Shown piece by piece: positions 48,021-55,761 of a DNA stretch of 64,000 bases (position 1 is its first letter; each line of letters starts with the position of its first letter). Origin of the DNA: Cyanobacteria bacterium CYA. Lineage in GTDB: Bacteria; Planctomycetota; Phycisphaerae; Phycisphaerales; UBA1924. Under the pieces are notes generated by a model. The model was not told the DNA's origin. It was given only the letters and a program-made list of their open reading frames with translations, and searched no databases. A program made the position numbers and the translations under genes. The stretch covers positions 62,001 through 126,000 of the forward strand of contig RHKP01000002.1 of assembly GCA_008363215.1 (NCBI GenBank). Reading direction: 5' to 3'.

Positions 48021-48743
48021 TCACCCGAAGACGTCGAGGCGGACGCCATCGGCGTGGGCAGGCGAAGGGGCGCGGTCTGGAGTTGTGCGATCGGCGGTCG
48101 GCCTTGCATCGAGTTGTCTGAGACGACCCTGCCTGCTTGTACGTGAAAGTGCCGCGCGGGCAGCGGCCTCCATGCCCGAGGCTTTGGCGGCCACGGCCAG
48201 ATCCTGGCTCGAGGGCTCGGCCGGAGCCAATGCCGCCTGCCGGATGCGCCGGGCCTTGGCGATCGTCTCCTCCGGCGTGCTCCCGGGGCTGGAGTCAATG
48301 CGGACGTGTCCGCCTGCGGCATAGTCGCGACCATCCGGCCCCGTCTGAAAATCGAAGGTTGGTCCGCCGCGAACAAGCCCGCCGCCGGCCGCGATGTGGG
48401 CGCTTTCGTGCGTGCGGACTTCCTGATCGCGTTTCCTCAATTGCGCGAGTTCGGCGCGTTCCTCTCCGGTCAGATCGCCCAGTCGCGATGAGAAGGTGGC
48501 CGAGTCGCCGTCGGCGTTGCGCTGGTACGCGGTGCCGCGCATCGGGCGCTGGGCACATGCCCGCTCGGGCGGAGCAATGCGTGGTGTCGAATCATGAGTC
48601 CGCGAGACCCCGCCGGCCGAGGCGCCCGCCGAAACAGCCCGCACGAGCAACGTCGCACGCCCGGCCATGGCGCGCACTGGCGACACCGGCGGGATCGCTC
48701 CGGTGTCGGCAAGTCCGATAGATGCAACGGCGTCGATCGGCAT
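48021..48743 (-). CDS. SprA-related putative metalloprotease
   Basis: The 240-residue protein has a low-complexity first half and a conserved core: GEERAELAQLRKRDQEVRTH, an HExxH zinc motif (HESAH, residues 112-116), FDFQTGPDGRDYAAGGHVRID and IRQAALAPAEPSSQDLAVAAKA. This matches the SprA-related family of putative metallopeptidases of unknown role. No signal peptide is apparent. The start at 48743 (MPIDAV) is the last plausible ATG before the family core; upstream frame runs into metH. The tail after residue 200 is basic and probably disordered. Confidence 0.8.
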   Translation of the reverse strand: MPIDAVASIGLADTGAIPPVSPVRAMAGRATLLVRAVSAGASAGGVSRTHDSTPRIAPPERACAQRPMRGTAYQRNADGDSATFSSRLGDLTGEERAELAQLRKRDQEVRTHESAHIAAGGGLVRGGPTFDFQTGPDGRDYAAGGHVRIDSSPGSTPEETIAKARRIRQAALAPAEPSSQDLAVAAKASGMEAAARAALSRTSRQGRLRQLDARPTADRTTPDRAPSPAHADGVRLDVFG

Positions 48744-48879
48744 GGCTCGGCGCGCGTCATCGGGCGTCGCTGTCCGCGACTTTGATCCGACTGCGCCGGA
48801 GTGAGTTCGAACCGGCAGCCTGTGCGGGCGAGTACCCGGATTCTGGTGGGGGCGGCTCGGGCCCGCAGGGCGCCTGCCG

Positions 48880-51800
48880 TCACACGTTGAAGTACTTTGC
48901 CTGCGGGTGGTGAACGACGATGGCGCTGGTTGACTGCTCGGGATCGATCTGCCAGTTCTCCGTGAGCACGCAGCCGATTCGTTCGGGCCGCAGCAGGCGG
49001 AAAAGACGCTCCTGATCGGCAATGTCGGGGCAGGCAGGATACCCGAAGGAGTAGCGGCTGCCACGATAATGCTGCTGAAACAGTTCGCGCATGCGCGGGC
49101 TGTCGTCGCCCCCGATTCCCAGTTGCTGGCGCATGCGCTTGTGCCACAACTCGGCAAGCCCTTCGGCCGCCTCGACGCCCAGCCCGTGCATGTAGAGATA
49201 CTCGGTGTATTCACCGCGCTCGAAGAGTTGACGCGTCACCTGGCTGACGCGCGGGCCCATGGTCACGCATGACAGACCGATGACGTCACGCCGCCCGAGT
49301 TTCTCGCACTCGTCGCGGTCAAGGAAGAAATCGGAGATGCACAGCCGGCGCTTGGTGGTCTGACGCGGGAAGGTGAATCGCTCGATCTCACGGTCCTGGT
49401 CGTCGGGGTCGAAGATGAGCAGGTGGTCGCCGTCCGAGGCGCAGGGGAAGTAGCCGTAGACCACTGCCGGGCGCAGGATTGACTCGTCGCGCCCACGGGC
49501 GCAGACGCGCTGGAAGATCGGGCCGGCGGTTTCTTCGATCTGGCGTTCGTACTCCTCATCGCTCTGAGCGCCCTTCTTGAACTGCCATTGCCCGCGGAAG
49601 AGGGCGATTTTGTTGATGAAAGCGTAGATGTCGTCGTGATCGATGCCCTGCACGACTTCCGTGCCGAAGAAGGGCGCGGAGGGAATCTCCGAAAGGCGGT
49701 TCACGTCGGATCGGACGCTCTCCTCGGAGGAGGGGGGTGTGGAGCCTCGGTCGGCGCGGGCGGCCTTCATCGCGGCCACTTTCTTTTCCGCCTCCGAACG
49801 CTTGTTCATGCGTTCGTCCATCTCGGCGTCGAGTTCGCCCAGCCGTCCTTCGGAGATCATCTGCATCAGCCGCAGCCCCTCGAATGCATCGCGCCCAAAG
49901 TAGAGCGGGCCTTGATATCGGGAGCGCAGGTGCCCCTCGGCGTAGTGCCTTGACAGCGCAGCGCCGCCGAGAATGAGCGGCACGTGCACGCCGCCCGCGT
50001 TCATCTCGTGGATGTTCTCCTCCATCACGTGCACGCTCTTGACAAGCAGGCCCGACAGACCGATCGCGTCGGAGTTGGTCTTCTTCCACGCGGCCAGGAT
50101 GTCTGAGATCGGCTGCTTGATTCCCAGGTTGTGGACTGTGAAGCCGTTGTTGGAGAGGATGATGTCGACCAGATTCTTGCCGATGTCGTGCACGTCGCCC
50201 TTCACCGTCGCCAGCACGATCGAGCCACGCGACTTGCCTTCGACGCGCTCCATGTGCGGTTCGAGGTGCCTCACGGCCGCCTTCATCACCTCGGCCGATT
50301 GCAGCACGAAGGGCAGTTGCATCTGCCCGGAACCGAAGAGTTCGCCGACGGTCTTCATGCCATCGAGCAGGTGGTCGTTGATGATTGCCAGCGGGGTGTA
50401 CCTGCCCATGGCCTCGTCGAGACAGGCGGTCAATCCTTCGCGCTCGCCGTCGATGATGTGCGCTCTCAGGCGCTCCTCGAGCGTCAGGGAAGGCTTCTTG
50501 GAGGATGTGCTCCCGCTTTCGCCCGATTCCTTGAACAGTTCGATCAGCCGCTGGAGCGGGTCGAAGGCCTCGTCGGTAACGCCCTCGGGCAATCCCGCGC
50601 CGCCGCGGCTCTCGTGCCGCCGGTCGTAGATCAGGTCCAGGGCCGCACGCTTCTGGGTCTCGTCGATGCGGTGCAGCGGCAGGATCTTGCTCGAGTGCAC
50701 GATGGCGCTGGTCAGCCCGGCCTGCACGAGTTCATGCAGAAACACGCTGTTGAGCACCACGCGGGCGGCCGGCCTGAGCCCGAAGGAGACGTTGGACACG
50801 CCGCAGGTGAGTTGCACTTGCGGGAACTTGGTGCTGATGCGGCGTACGCCCTCGATCAGTTCAACGGCCGAGCGACGATCCGGATCCATCCCCGTCGAAA
50901 TGGGCAGCACCAGCGCGTCGATGAACAGGTCTGCCGCGTCCAGCCCGTGGACATGGGTCGCCCGGTTGATCGCACGCTCGGCGATGGCGAGCTTTCGATC
51001 CGCCGTGCGCGCCATGGCCGCTTCCTTGTCCTCGTCGATCGTGCCGATCACCAACCCGGCGCCATACTGCCTGGCCAGCCGGCAGATCGCGTCGAACTTG
51101 TGCTCGCCGTCCTCGAAGTTGGCCGAGTTGATCAGGCACTTGCCGCCGGTGCAACGCAGACCGGCCTCGATCGTCGCGACCTGAGTGGAGTCGAGCATCA
51201 GCGGCGCGTCGACCGACTTGGCGAAGCGCCCGACCAGTTCGGCCATGTCGCGCGCGTTGTCGCGCCCGGCGAAATCCACGTTCACGTCGAGCAGGTGCGA
51301 GCCCTCGCGCATCTGCTGCCGGGCCATCGAGACCATGCCGTCCCAGTCTTCGGCCTCCAGCAGTTCGCAGAACTTCTTGCTCCCCGACGCATTGCAGCGC
51401 TCGCCGATGATCAGGAACGATTGGTCCTGCCGATACTCCACCGCGCCGTACAGGCTCGAACACGAAGCCGGAGGCGGCGAGACGGTGCGGTGCTTTGCAG
51501 GCTCGGCGTGAGCGATCCTGGCCAGTTCGGCGATGTGCGCCGGCGTCGTCCCGCAGCACCCGCCCACAATGTTTACGCCCTCATCGTGAATGAAGCGTCG
51601 CAGAGCATCGGCGAAGGCCTCCGGGCCGAGCGGGTAGACAGTGCGTCCATCGATCAACGCGGGCAGCCCGGCGTTGGGCATGACGCTGATCATCCGCTCC
51701 CAGTGCCGGGCCAGGTACGAAACGTGCTCGCCCATCTCCAGCGGGCCCGTGGCGCAGTTGAGCCCGAATGACGCAATCGGGTATTGCCGCAGCGCCATCA

Positions 51801-52434
51801 GCGCCGCCTCGATCGTACTGCCCACCAGCATCGTGCCCATCGTCTCGATGGTGATGCTCACCATGATCGGCACGTCTTCGGGCGACTTGCCCGCCGCGTC
51901 GAGTTCGGCCAGGCACGCATTCACCAGACACTTGGCCTGCAACAGATCCTGAGCAGTTTCCACCAGCAGCGCATCGACGCCGCCGGCCAGAAGCCCGCGC
52001 ACCTGCTCGCGATACGACGCAAGCATCTGCTCCCACCTGATCTGACCGAGGGTGATCAGTTTCGTGCCCGGTCCCATGGACCCGATCACGAAGCGAGGAC
52101 GATCACACGTGGCGTATGAATCGCAGGCTGTCCGGGCGATCTCGGCCGCACGCCTGTTGATCTCGAAGCACCGGCCCTCCAGCCCGAACTCACTGAGAAC
52201 GTGCCGGGCTGAGCCGAAGGTATTGGTTTCGACCGCGTCGGCGCCGGCTTCGAGATAGCCGCGATGGATGGACTCAATGACATCCGGGCGGGATACGCAG
52301 ATGACGTCGGTGCAGTTTTCGCACCCCAGGTAGTCCTTCTCCAGATCCAGTTCGCGGGAGTGAATCTGGGTTCCCATCGCTCCGTCGAAGACGACGACGC
52401 GGGTGCGGAGGGTTTCGATCAAGTTTGAGGGCAT
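48880..52434 (-). CDS. metH: Cobalamin-dependent methionine synthase MetH
   Basis: This is the full-length enzyme (1184 residues), transferring methyl from 5-methyltetrahydrofolate to homocysteine through methylcobalamin. In order: homocysteine domain with zinc cysteines in GLNCATGP and GGCCGTTPAHI (about 230-300); pterin domain (FLIIGERCNASGSKKF onward, 345-620); B12 cap and Rossmann domain with the cobalamin-ligating GDVHDIGKNLVD; and the reactivation domain, which binds S-adenosylmethionine (RGSRYSFGYPACPD, TENWQIDPEQSTSAIVVHHP). It makes methionine for the SAM cycle, so the broken SAH nucleosidase 3.6 kb away is of interest. Confidence 0.98.
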   Translation of the reverse strand: MPSNLIETLRTRVVVFDGAMGTQIHSRELDLEKDYLGCENCTDVICVSRPDVIESIHRGYLEAGADAVETNTFGSARHVLSEFGLEGRCFEINRRAAEIARTACDSYATCDRPRFVIGSMGPGTKLITLGQIRWEQMLASYREQVRGLLAGGVDALLVETAQDLLQAKCLVNACLAELDAAGKSPEDVPIMVSITIETMGTMLVGSTIEAALMALRQYPIASFGLNCATGPLEMGEHVSYLARHWERMISVMPNAGLPALIDGRTVYPLGPEAFADALRRFIHDEGVNIVGGCCGTTPAHIAELARIAHAEPAKHRTVSPPPASCSSLYGAVEYRQDQSFLIIGERCNASGSKKFCELLEAEDWDGMVSMARQQMREGSHLLDVNVDFAGRDNARDMAELVGRFAKSVDAPLMLDSTQVATIEAGLRCTGGKCLINSANFEDGEHKFDAICRLARQYGAGLVIGTIDEDKEAAMARTADRKLAIAERAINRATHVHGLDAADLFIDALVLPISTGMDPDRRSAVELIEGVRRISTKFPQVQLTCGVSNVSFGLRPAARVVLNSVFLHELVQAGLTSAIVHSSKILPLHRIDETQKRAALDLIYDRRHESRGGAGLPEGVTDEAFDPLQRLIELFKESGESGSTSSKKPSLTLEERLRAHIIDGEREGLTACLDEAMGRYTPLAIINDHLLDGMKTVGELFGSGQMQLPFVLQSAEVMKAAVRHLEPHMERVEGKSRGSIVLATVKGDVHDIGKNLVDIILSNNGFTVHNLGIKQPISDILAAWKKTNSDAIGLSGLLVKSVHVMEENIHEMNAGGVHVPLILGGAALSRHYAEGHLRSRYQGPLYFGRDAFEGLRLMQMISEGRLGELDAEMDERMNKRSEAEKKVAAMKAARADRGSTPPSSEESVRSDVNRLSEIPSAPFFGTEVVQGIDHDDIYAFINKIALFRGQWQFKKGAQSDEEYERQIEETAGPIFQRVCARGRDESILRPAVVYGYFPCASDGDHLLIFDPDDQDREIERFTFPRQTTKRRLCISDFFLDRDECEKLGRRDVIGLSCVTMGPRVSQVTRQLFERGEYTEYLYMHGLGVEAAEGLAELWHKRMRQQLGIGGDDSPRMRELFQQHYRGSRYSFGYPACPDIADQERLFRLLRPERIGCVLTENWQIDPEQSTSAIVVHHPQAKYFNV

Positions 52435-52488
52435 GGATTCTCCCCGGGGGCCTGCGACAGTCCAGGCCGGCGTGAGAGAGTATACCCG

Positions 52489-52510
52489 TTCATCCGGATC
52501 AACGGATGAA
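52489..52510. repeat. 8-bp inverted repeat in the metH leader
   Basis: TTCATCCG and CGGATGAA flank a six-base spacer (GATCAA), 55-76 bases before the metH start. It could be an operator or leader hairpin. I could not fit the leader to the SAH or cobalamin riboswitch consensus. Confidence 0.5.
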
Positions 52511-52557
52511 AGGCCGACCTCTCATGGTCACTCGGCACCACGCGCTGGCAGGTAGGC

Positions 52558-52674
52558 CTAAGCCTCGAAGCGGCCGAACATGCGGCTTAGAGACGCCAGG
52601 TCGGCTTTGGGAAGGTGGAACGACGAGGTGTTCAAGAAGCCCACCAGATCAAAGAAGTTCAGTTGCCCGTTCAT
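52558..52674 (-). pseudogene. Decayed dockerin-like fragment
   Basis: A 38-codon open stretch starting at ATG 52674 reads MNGQLNFFDLVGFLN, then KADLASLSRMF. It resembles one half of the FFD-type dockerin repeat that ends the secreted protein at 12.2-14.7 kb (DGIIDFFDVQRFLSLF). No larger protein precedes it and no clear second repeat remains, so it looks like the leftover 3' end of a lost secreted-protein gene. The rest of the 388-base gap between metH and rpmE holds the metH leader repeat and the rpmE terminator. Confidence 0.4.
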
Positions 52675-52769
52675 GATCGAAACTGGGCGGCACACCGCTC
52701 CGGCGGCGCGATCAGAGCCGGAATCTGGTCCGCGGGCACTTCGGTCAGACGCGCTCAGGGGTCGCACAG

Positions 52770-52800
52770 AAAACAAAACAGGCCCCGAAAACGGAGCCTG
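52770..52800 (-). terminator. Intrinsic terminator after rpmE
   Basis: On the minus strand CAGGCTCCG, loop TTTT, CGGGGCCTG (one G-U pair) is followed by TTTTGTTTT. It starts 22 bases after the rpmE stop. Confidence 0.92.
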
Positions 52801-52822
52801 ATGTCTGCAATACCGGATTGGC

Positions 52823-53047
52823 TTACTTCTTCTTGTTCTTGAAGTAGTCGCCCTGGAACTTGCGCTGGAACTTCTCGACGCGCCCTGCCGAGTCCACGAA
52901 CGCCTGGCGGCCCGTGAAGAACGGATGCGAGCCGGACCAGACTTCGACGTGCAGTTCGGGCACCGTGGCGCCGACGGTCATCACCACCTCGCCGTTGTGA
53001 AAGACTTTGCACGAGGGGTAGTACTTGGGATGTCCTTCCTTCTTCAT
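52823..53047 (-). CDS. rpmE: Ribosomal protein L31, zinc-free type
   Basis: The 74-residue protein starts MKKEGHPKYY and contains the L31 core SHPFFTGRQAFVDSAGRVEKF. The zinc ligands of the C+ type (CxC and CxxC) are replaced: FHN where CxC is expected and WSGS before HPFFTG. Hence it is a C- form that needs no zinc. It probably joins the central bridge region of the large subunit. It ends in a strong intrinsic terminator. Confidence 0.97.
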   Translation of the reverse strand: MKKEGHPKYYPSCKVFHNGEVVMTVGATVPELHVEVWSGSHPFFTGRQAFVDSAGRVEKFQRKFQGDYFKNKKK

Positions 53048-53189
53048 CGCGACGACTCCAATCGCCCCGCTGGGGGGCGAAGGCAAGGGTAGGCCGGGGT
53101 CGCCGTTCTGACAAGATGTCGGGGCGGGCATCGGGCAAGCCCGGGAGCGATCAAACCGGCATCGGCCCAGGCGATGAGCGCCATCTCGC

Positions 53190-53432
53190 ATGCATTGCCG
53201 CTTCCACGACGTGGCCGCCGCTGACGAGATTCTCGGACCGATCTTCCAGGAACATGTCCGCAACCGGCCGGACCACCTGGTGCGGCTCTACGACGTCTGG
53301 TCGGCGGTGGTGTTGCAGTCAGGCCGGTACGCGGGGCGACCGTTCGAGGCCCGTGCACAGACCAGCGAACTGCGTTCAGAGCATTTCGAGCGCTGGCTGC
53401 TCGTGTGGGAGCAGAGAGAGTGGCCAAGGTGA
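53190..53432 (+). pseudogene. Degraded truncated-haemoglobin-like (group III) gene
   Basis: The 80-residue frame matches the middle of group III truncated globins: RFHDVAAADEILGPIFQEHV (B-C helix region), HLVRLYDVWSAVVLQSGRYAG (E-F region) and SEHFERWLLVW (G helix). The proximal haem histidine, expected four residues after GRPFEA, appears as Arg. The N-terminal A-helix is cut by an in-frame stop at 53175-53177 and the C-terminal H helix is absent after 53432. It is therefore probably non-functional. Family assignment is from motif memory. The next 190 bases to the OPT gene hold nothing I recognise. Confidence 0.5.
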
Positions 53433-53623
53433 TTGCGCTCGTCGCTGCGGGGTGCGTGTACGACTCCCACGAGGCGCACGGCAGGCTCGATGATGGGGCG
53501 ATTGCTCACCGGAGTGGACGGGCGACCCGGCGGAGTTCTTCAACCCGGCACAAGTCACGACGCGGCCGCCGGCCAGGGGGCATCATCGAACGCCGGGCCG
53601 GTCACAGCCTTGTCGTGCAGACG

Positions 53624-55621
53624 CTACAGGATGAACGCCGCGACGACGGCGTCGAAGATGCCCATCAGGGCCGCTCCGGCGATGATGCCCGCACAGATGG
53701 GCTCGTGGTTTTCAACCCACAGCGTCTTGGGCATTTCCGGTTCGCGCTTGGTGCGACCGACGCCGAGCATCCAGAAGATGATCGCGCCACCTGCCATCGC
53801 GAAGATGGATTCGAAGTTGAGCACGAAGGCCAGGCCCAGCGCGATGGGTGACAGCGGCATCTTGCCCTTGGTGAACACGCGGCCGAGTTCGAGGAACAGC
53901 CCGAGCAGGCCGCCGATGACCACCGCGTACAGCACGCTGGGATGCAGCCCGCCCAGCCCGTGCGTCAGTGCCTCGGCCACCGCCTTCCAGATGGTGGCCG
54001 ACGGCATCGGGAACTGGTCGTTCTGAATCTGCCCGATGGTGGCGGCTGTGGTCTGTGCGGTGGACAGGTCGATGTTCTTGTTTCCGTTGACGAAGAGGAT
54101 GAAGAACAGCGGCACGCTGGCGATGGAGCCGGCGAAAATGCCGATGACGTGCCCAATCGCCTGCTGGCGCGGCTTGGCGCCGAGCATGTAGCCCGGCTTG
54201 ATGTCCATGAGCAGGTTCGAGGCGTTGGAGACAGTTTCGGCCGTGAGGCTGGCGGTGGCAAGGTTAGTCGTGGTGTTGCCGGGAGCGACCAGCCCGTAGA
54301 ACAACTGGGTGACCTTGCTGGTGGCGCCGACGGGCGTGGTGCCGGTCAGAGCGGTTGAACTTGCGGCGACGAGCGCCAGCACAAACGTGAGCGGGAGCCC
54401 GACGAGACAGATGATGGGATTCACGTCGAAGTAGGCGTGGGCCATGAAGGCGGCGATGACGCTGATGATCGGCACGCCGATGAGCGAGACGGAGAAGGGC
54501 AGTTCGATGTGCCTGAGCACGTCGCCTGCCTGCTTCTGCTTCTTCTTGCCGGTCAGCGCCGAGAAGGCCGCGATGAAGGACTGCGGCTTGGCGAACAGCG
54601 AAGTGAACGAGGCGGCGACCATGCACGCCACGCCCGGCCAGAGAGCCCACGTGGTAATGGTGCGGAAGCCGAACAGGGCGGTGCCGTCGGCCAGGGAACC
54701 GGCGCGGGGCAGGATCACGCCCCGATCGATCATGATCGGAGCGAGAATGGCGTAGTTGATGAGGCCGCCGATGAGCAGTGAGATTCCGGCGCGGATGCCC
54801 ATCAGTCCGCCTGCGCCGGCCAGCGCCAGGTCGAGTGAGGGGTTGAGCGTAAGTTGGCGGATGTCCACGCCGTTGATGGCCGGGGCCTTGAGCCCGATGG
54901 AGACGAAGAAGTTGGCGATGTAATCGCCGAGAGTCTCCGGAATGGTGACCGCGTGCTCCCAGAGTTTGAACACACGGGTCTGGAGCCAGGTCTGGATCGC
55001 GTGCGACTGGAAAAACTTCAGCCCGGCGGCGACCAGGCCGGTGATGAGCAGGATTCGTGCCTTGATGACTCCTGCGGCCGCCTCGGCCGAATGGAGCGCG
55101 TCGAGCACAACCCCACATGCCTGACCCTCGGGGAATGGGTGCTGCTCGTCGTTGATGAAGCGGCGTTTGAGCGGAAAGGCGAACAGGACGCCGAGGATGG
55201 AGACGACCACGTTCCACGTGAGCATCTGCCACCACGGAATGATGCGCCCGTCGACGAGCATGTACGCGACCAGCGAACTGGTCAGCGGGCTGGTCATATA
55301 CCCGGCCGAGGTGGCGATCGACTGGACGCAGTTGTTCTCAAGAATGCTGAACTCTTTGGCCAGACCGGAACTCTGGAGGATCTTGAAGAAGGCGAAGGCG
55401 AGGATGACGCTGGTGATACCCACGCCGAGCGACCAGCCGGTCTTGGCGCCGATGTAGAGGTTGGTGGCGCTGAGGAAGCCTCCGAGACAGAAGCCCATCA
55501 GGGCCGAGCGGAGCGTCAACTGGGGCATGTTTCCGCGGAAGACGTTCTCAAGCCACCAGCGGTCCTTCTGTTCGAGAGACCAGGTACGGATCTGTTCTTC
55601 GGTCAGGTGGGGAATGGGCAT
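53624..55621 (-). CDS. OPT-family oligopeptide transporter
   Basis: The 665-residue polytopic membrane protein has about 14-16 hydrophobic segments and matches the bacterial OPT family: LTLRSALMGFCLGGFLSATNLYIGAKTGW, SIATSAGYMTSPLTSSLVAYML, NDEQHPFPEGQACGVVL and NLLMDIKPGYMLGAKPRQQA. Family members import oligopeptides or metal-chelate complexes with protons. It has no operon partner: the globin remnant follows in the convergent direction and the Het-C gene lies upstream. Confidence 0.95.
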   Translation of the reverse strand: MPIPHLTEEQIRTWSLEQKDRWWLENVFRGNMPQLTLRSALMGFCLGGFLSATNLYIGAKTGWSLGVGITSVILAFAFFKILQSSGLAKEFSILENNCVQSIATSAGYMTSPLTSSLVAYMLVDGRIIPWWQMLTWNVVVSILGVLFAFPLKRRFINDEQHPFPEGQACGVVLDALHSAEAAAGVIKARILLITGLVAAGLKFFQSHAIQTWLQTRVFKLWEHAVTIPETLGDYIANFFVSIGLKAPAINGVDIRQLTLNPSLDLALAGAGGLMGIRAGISLLIGGLINYAILAPIMIDRGVILPRAGSLADGTALFGFRTITTWALWPGVACMVAASFTSLFAKPQSFIAAFSALTGKKKQKQAGDVLRHIELPFSVSLIGVPIISVIAAFMAHAYFDVNPIICLVGLPLTFVLALVAASSTALTGTTPVGATSKVTQLFYGLVAPGNTTTNLATASLTAETVSNASNLLMDIKPGYMLGAKPRQQAIGHVIGIFAGSIASVPLFFILFVNGNKNIDLSTAQTTAATIGQIQNDQFPMPSATIWKAVAEALTHGLGGLHPSVLYAVVIGGLLGLFLELGRVFTKGKMPLSPIALGLAFVLNFESIFAMAGGAIIFWMLGVGRTKREPEMPKTLWVENHEPICAGIIAGAALMGIFDAVVAAFIL

Positions 55622-55703
55622 AGAGGTGGGCAGTGTAGCGGGAAACCGTCGCTCACGGGCCGGAGTTCAGGGGTGCTCGTCCGGATGCGGCGCGATGAGT
55701 CGG

Positions 55704-55758
55704 GACCGGTCAAAGACCGGCCGAACCGAGCGCCTTCCGCACCGGTCGGAGGACCGGC
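55704..55758. repeat. Two adjacent hairpins sharing a CCGGTC/GACCGG stem
   Basis: Hairpin one spans 55704-55722 (GACCGGTC, AAA, GACCGGCC) and hairpin two spans 55741-55758 (ACCGGTC, GGAG, GACCGGC). Both lie directly after the Het-C gene stop (55762) on the minus strand. No T-run follows either. They may be a 3'-end RNA stabiliser or a factor-dependent termination site. Confidence 0.4.
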
Positions 55759-55761
55759 TGG

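Noticed and set aside
48780-48830. A T-loop-like TTCGAAC segment between the SprA-like gene and metH
   Set aside because: No acceptor or anticodon stems could be folded around it, so it is not a tRNA.
52435-52560. SAH or cobalamin riboswitch before metH
   Set aside because: The conserved cores of these riboswitches are not visible; only a simple inverted repeat is present.
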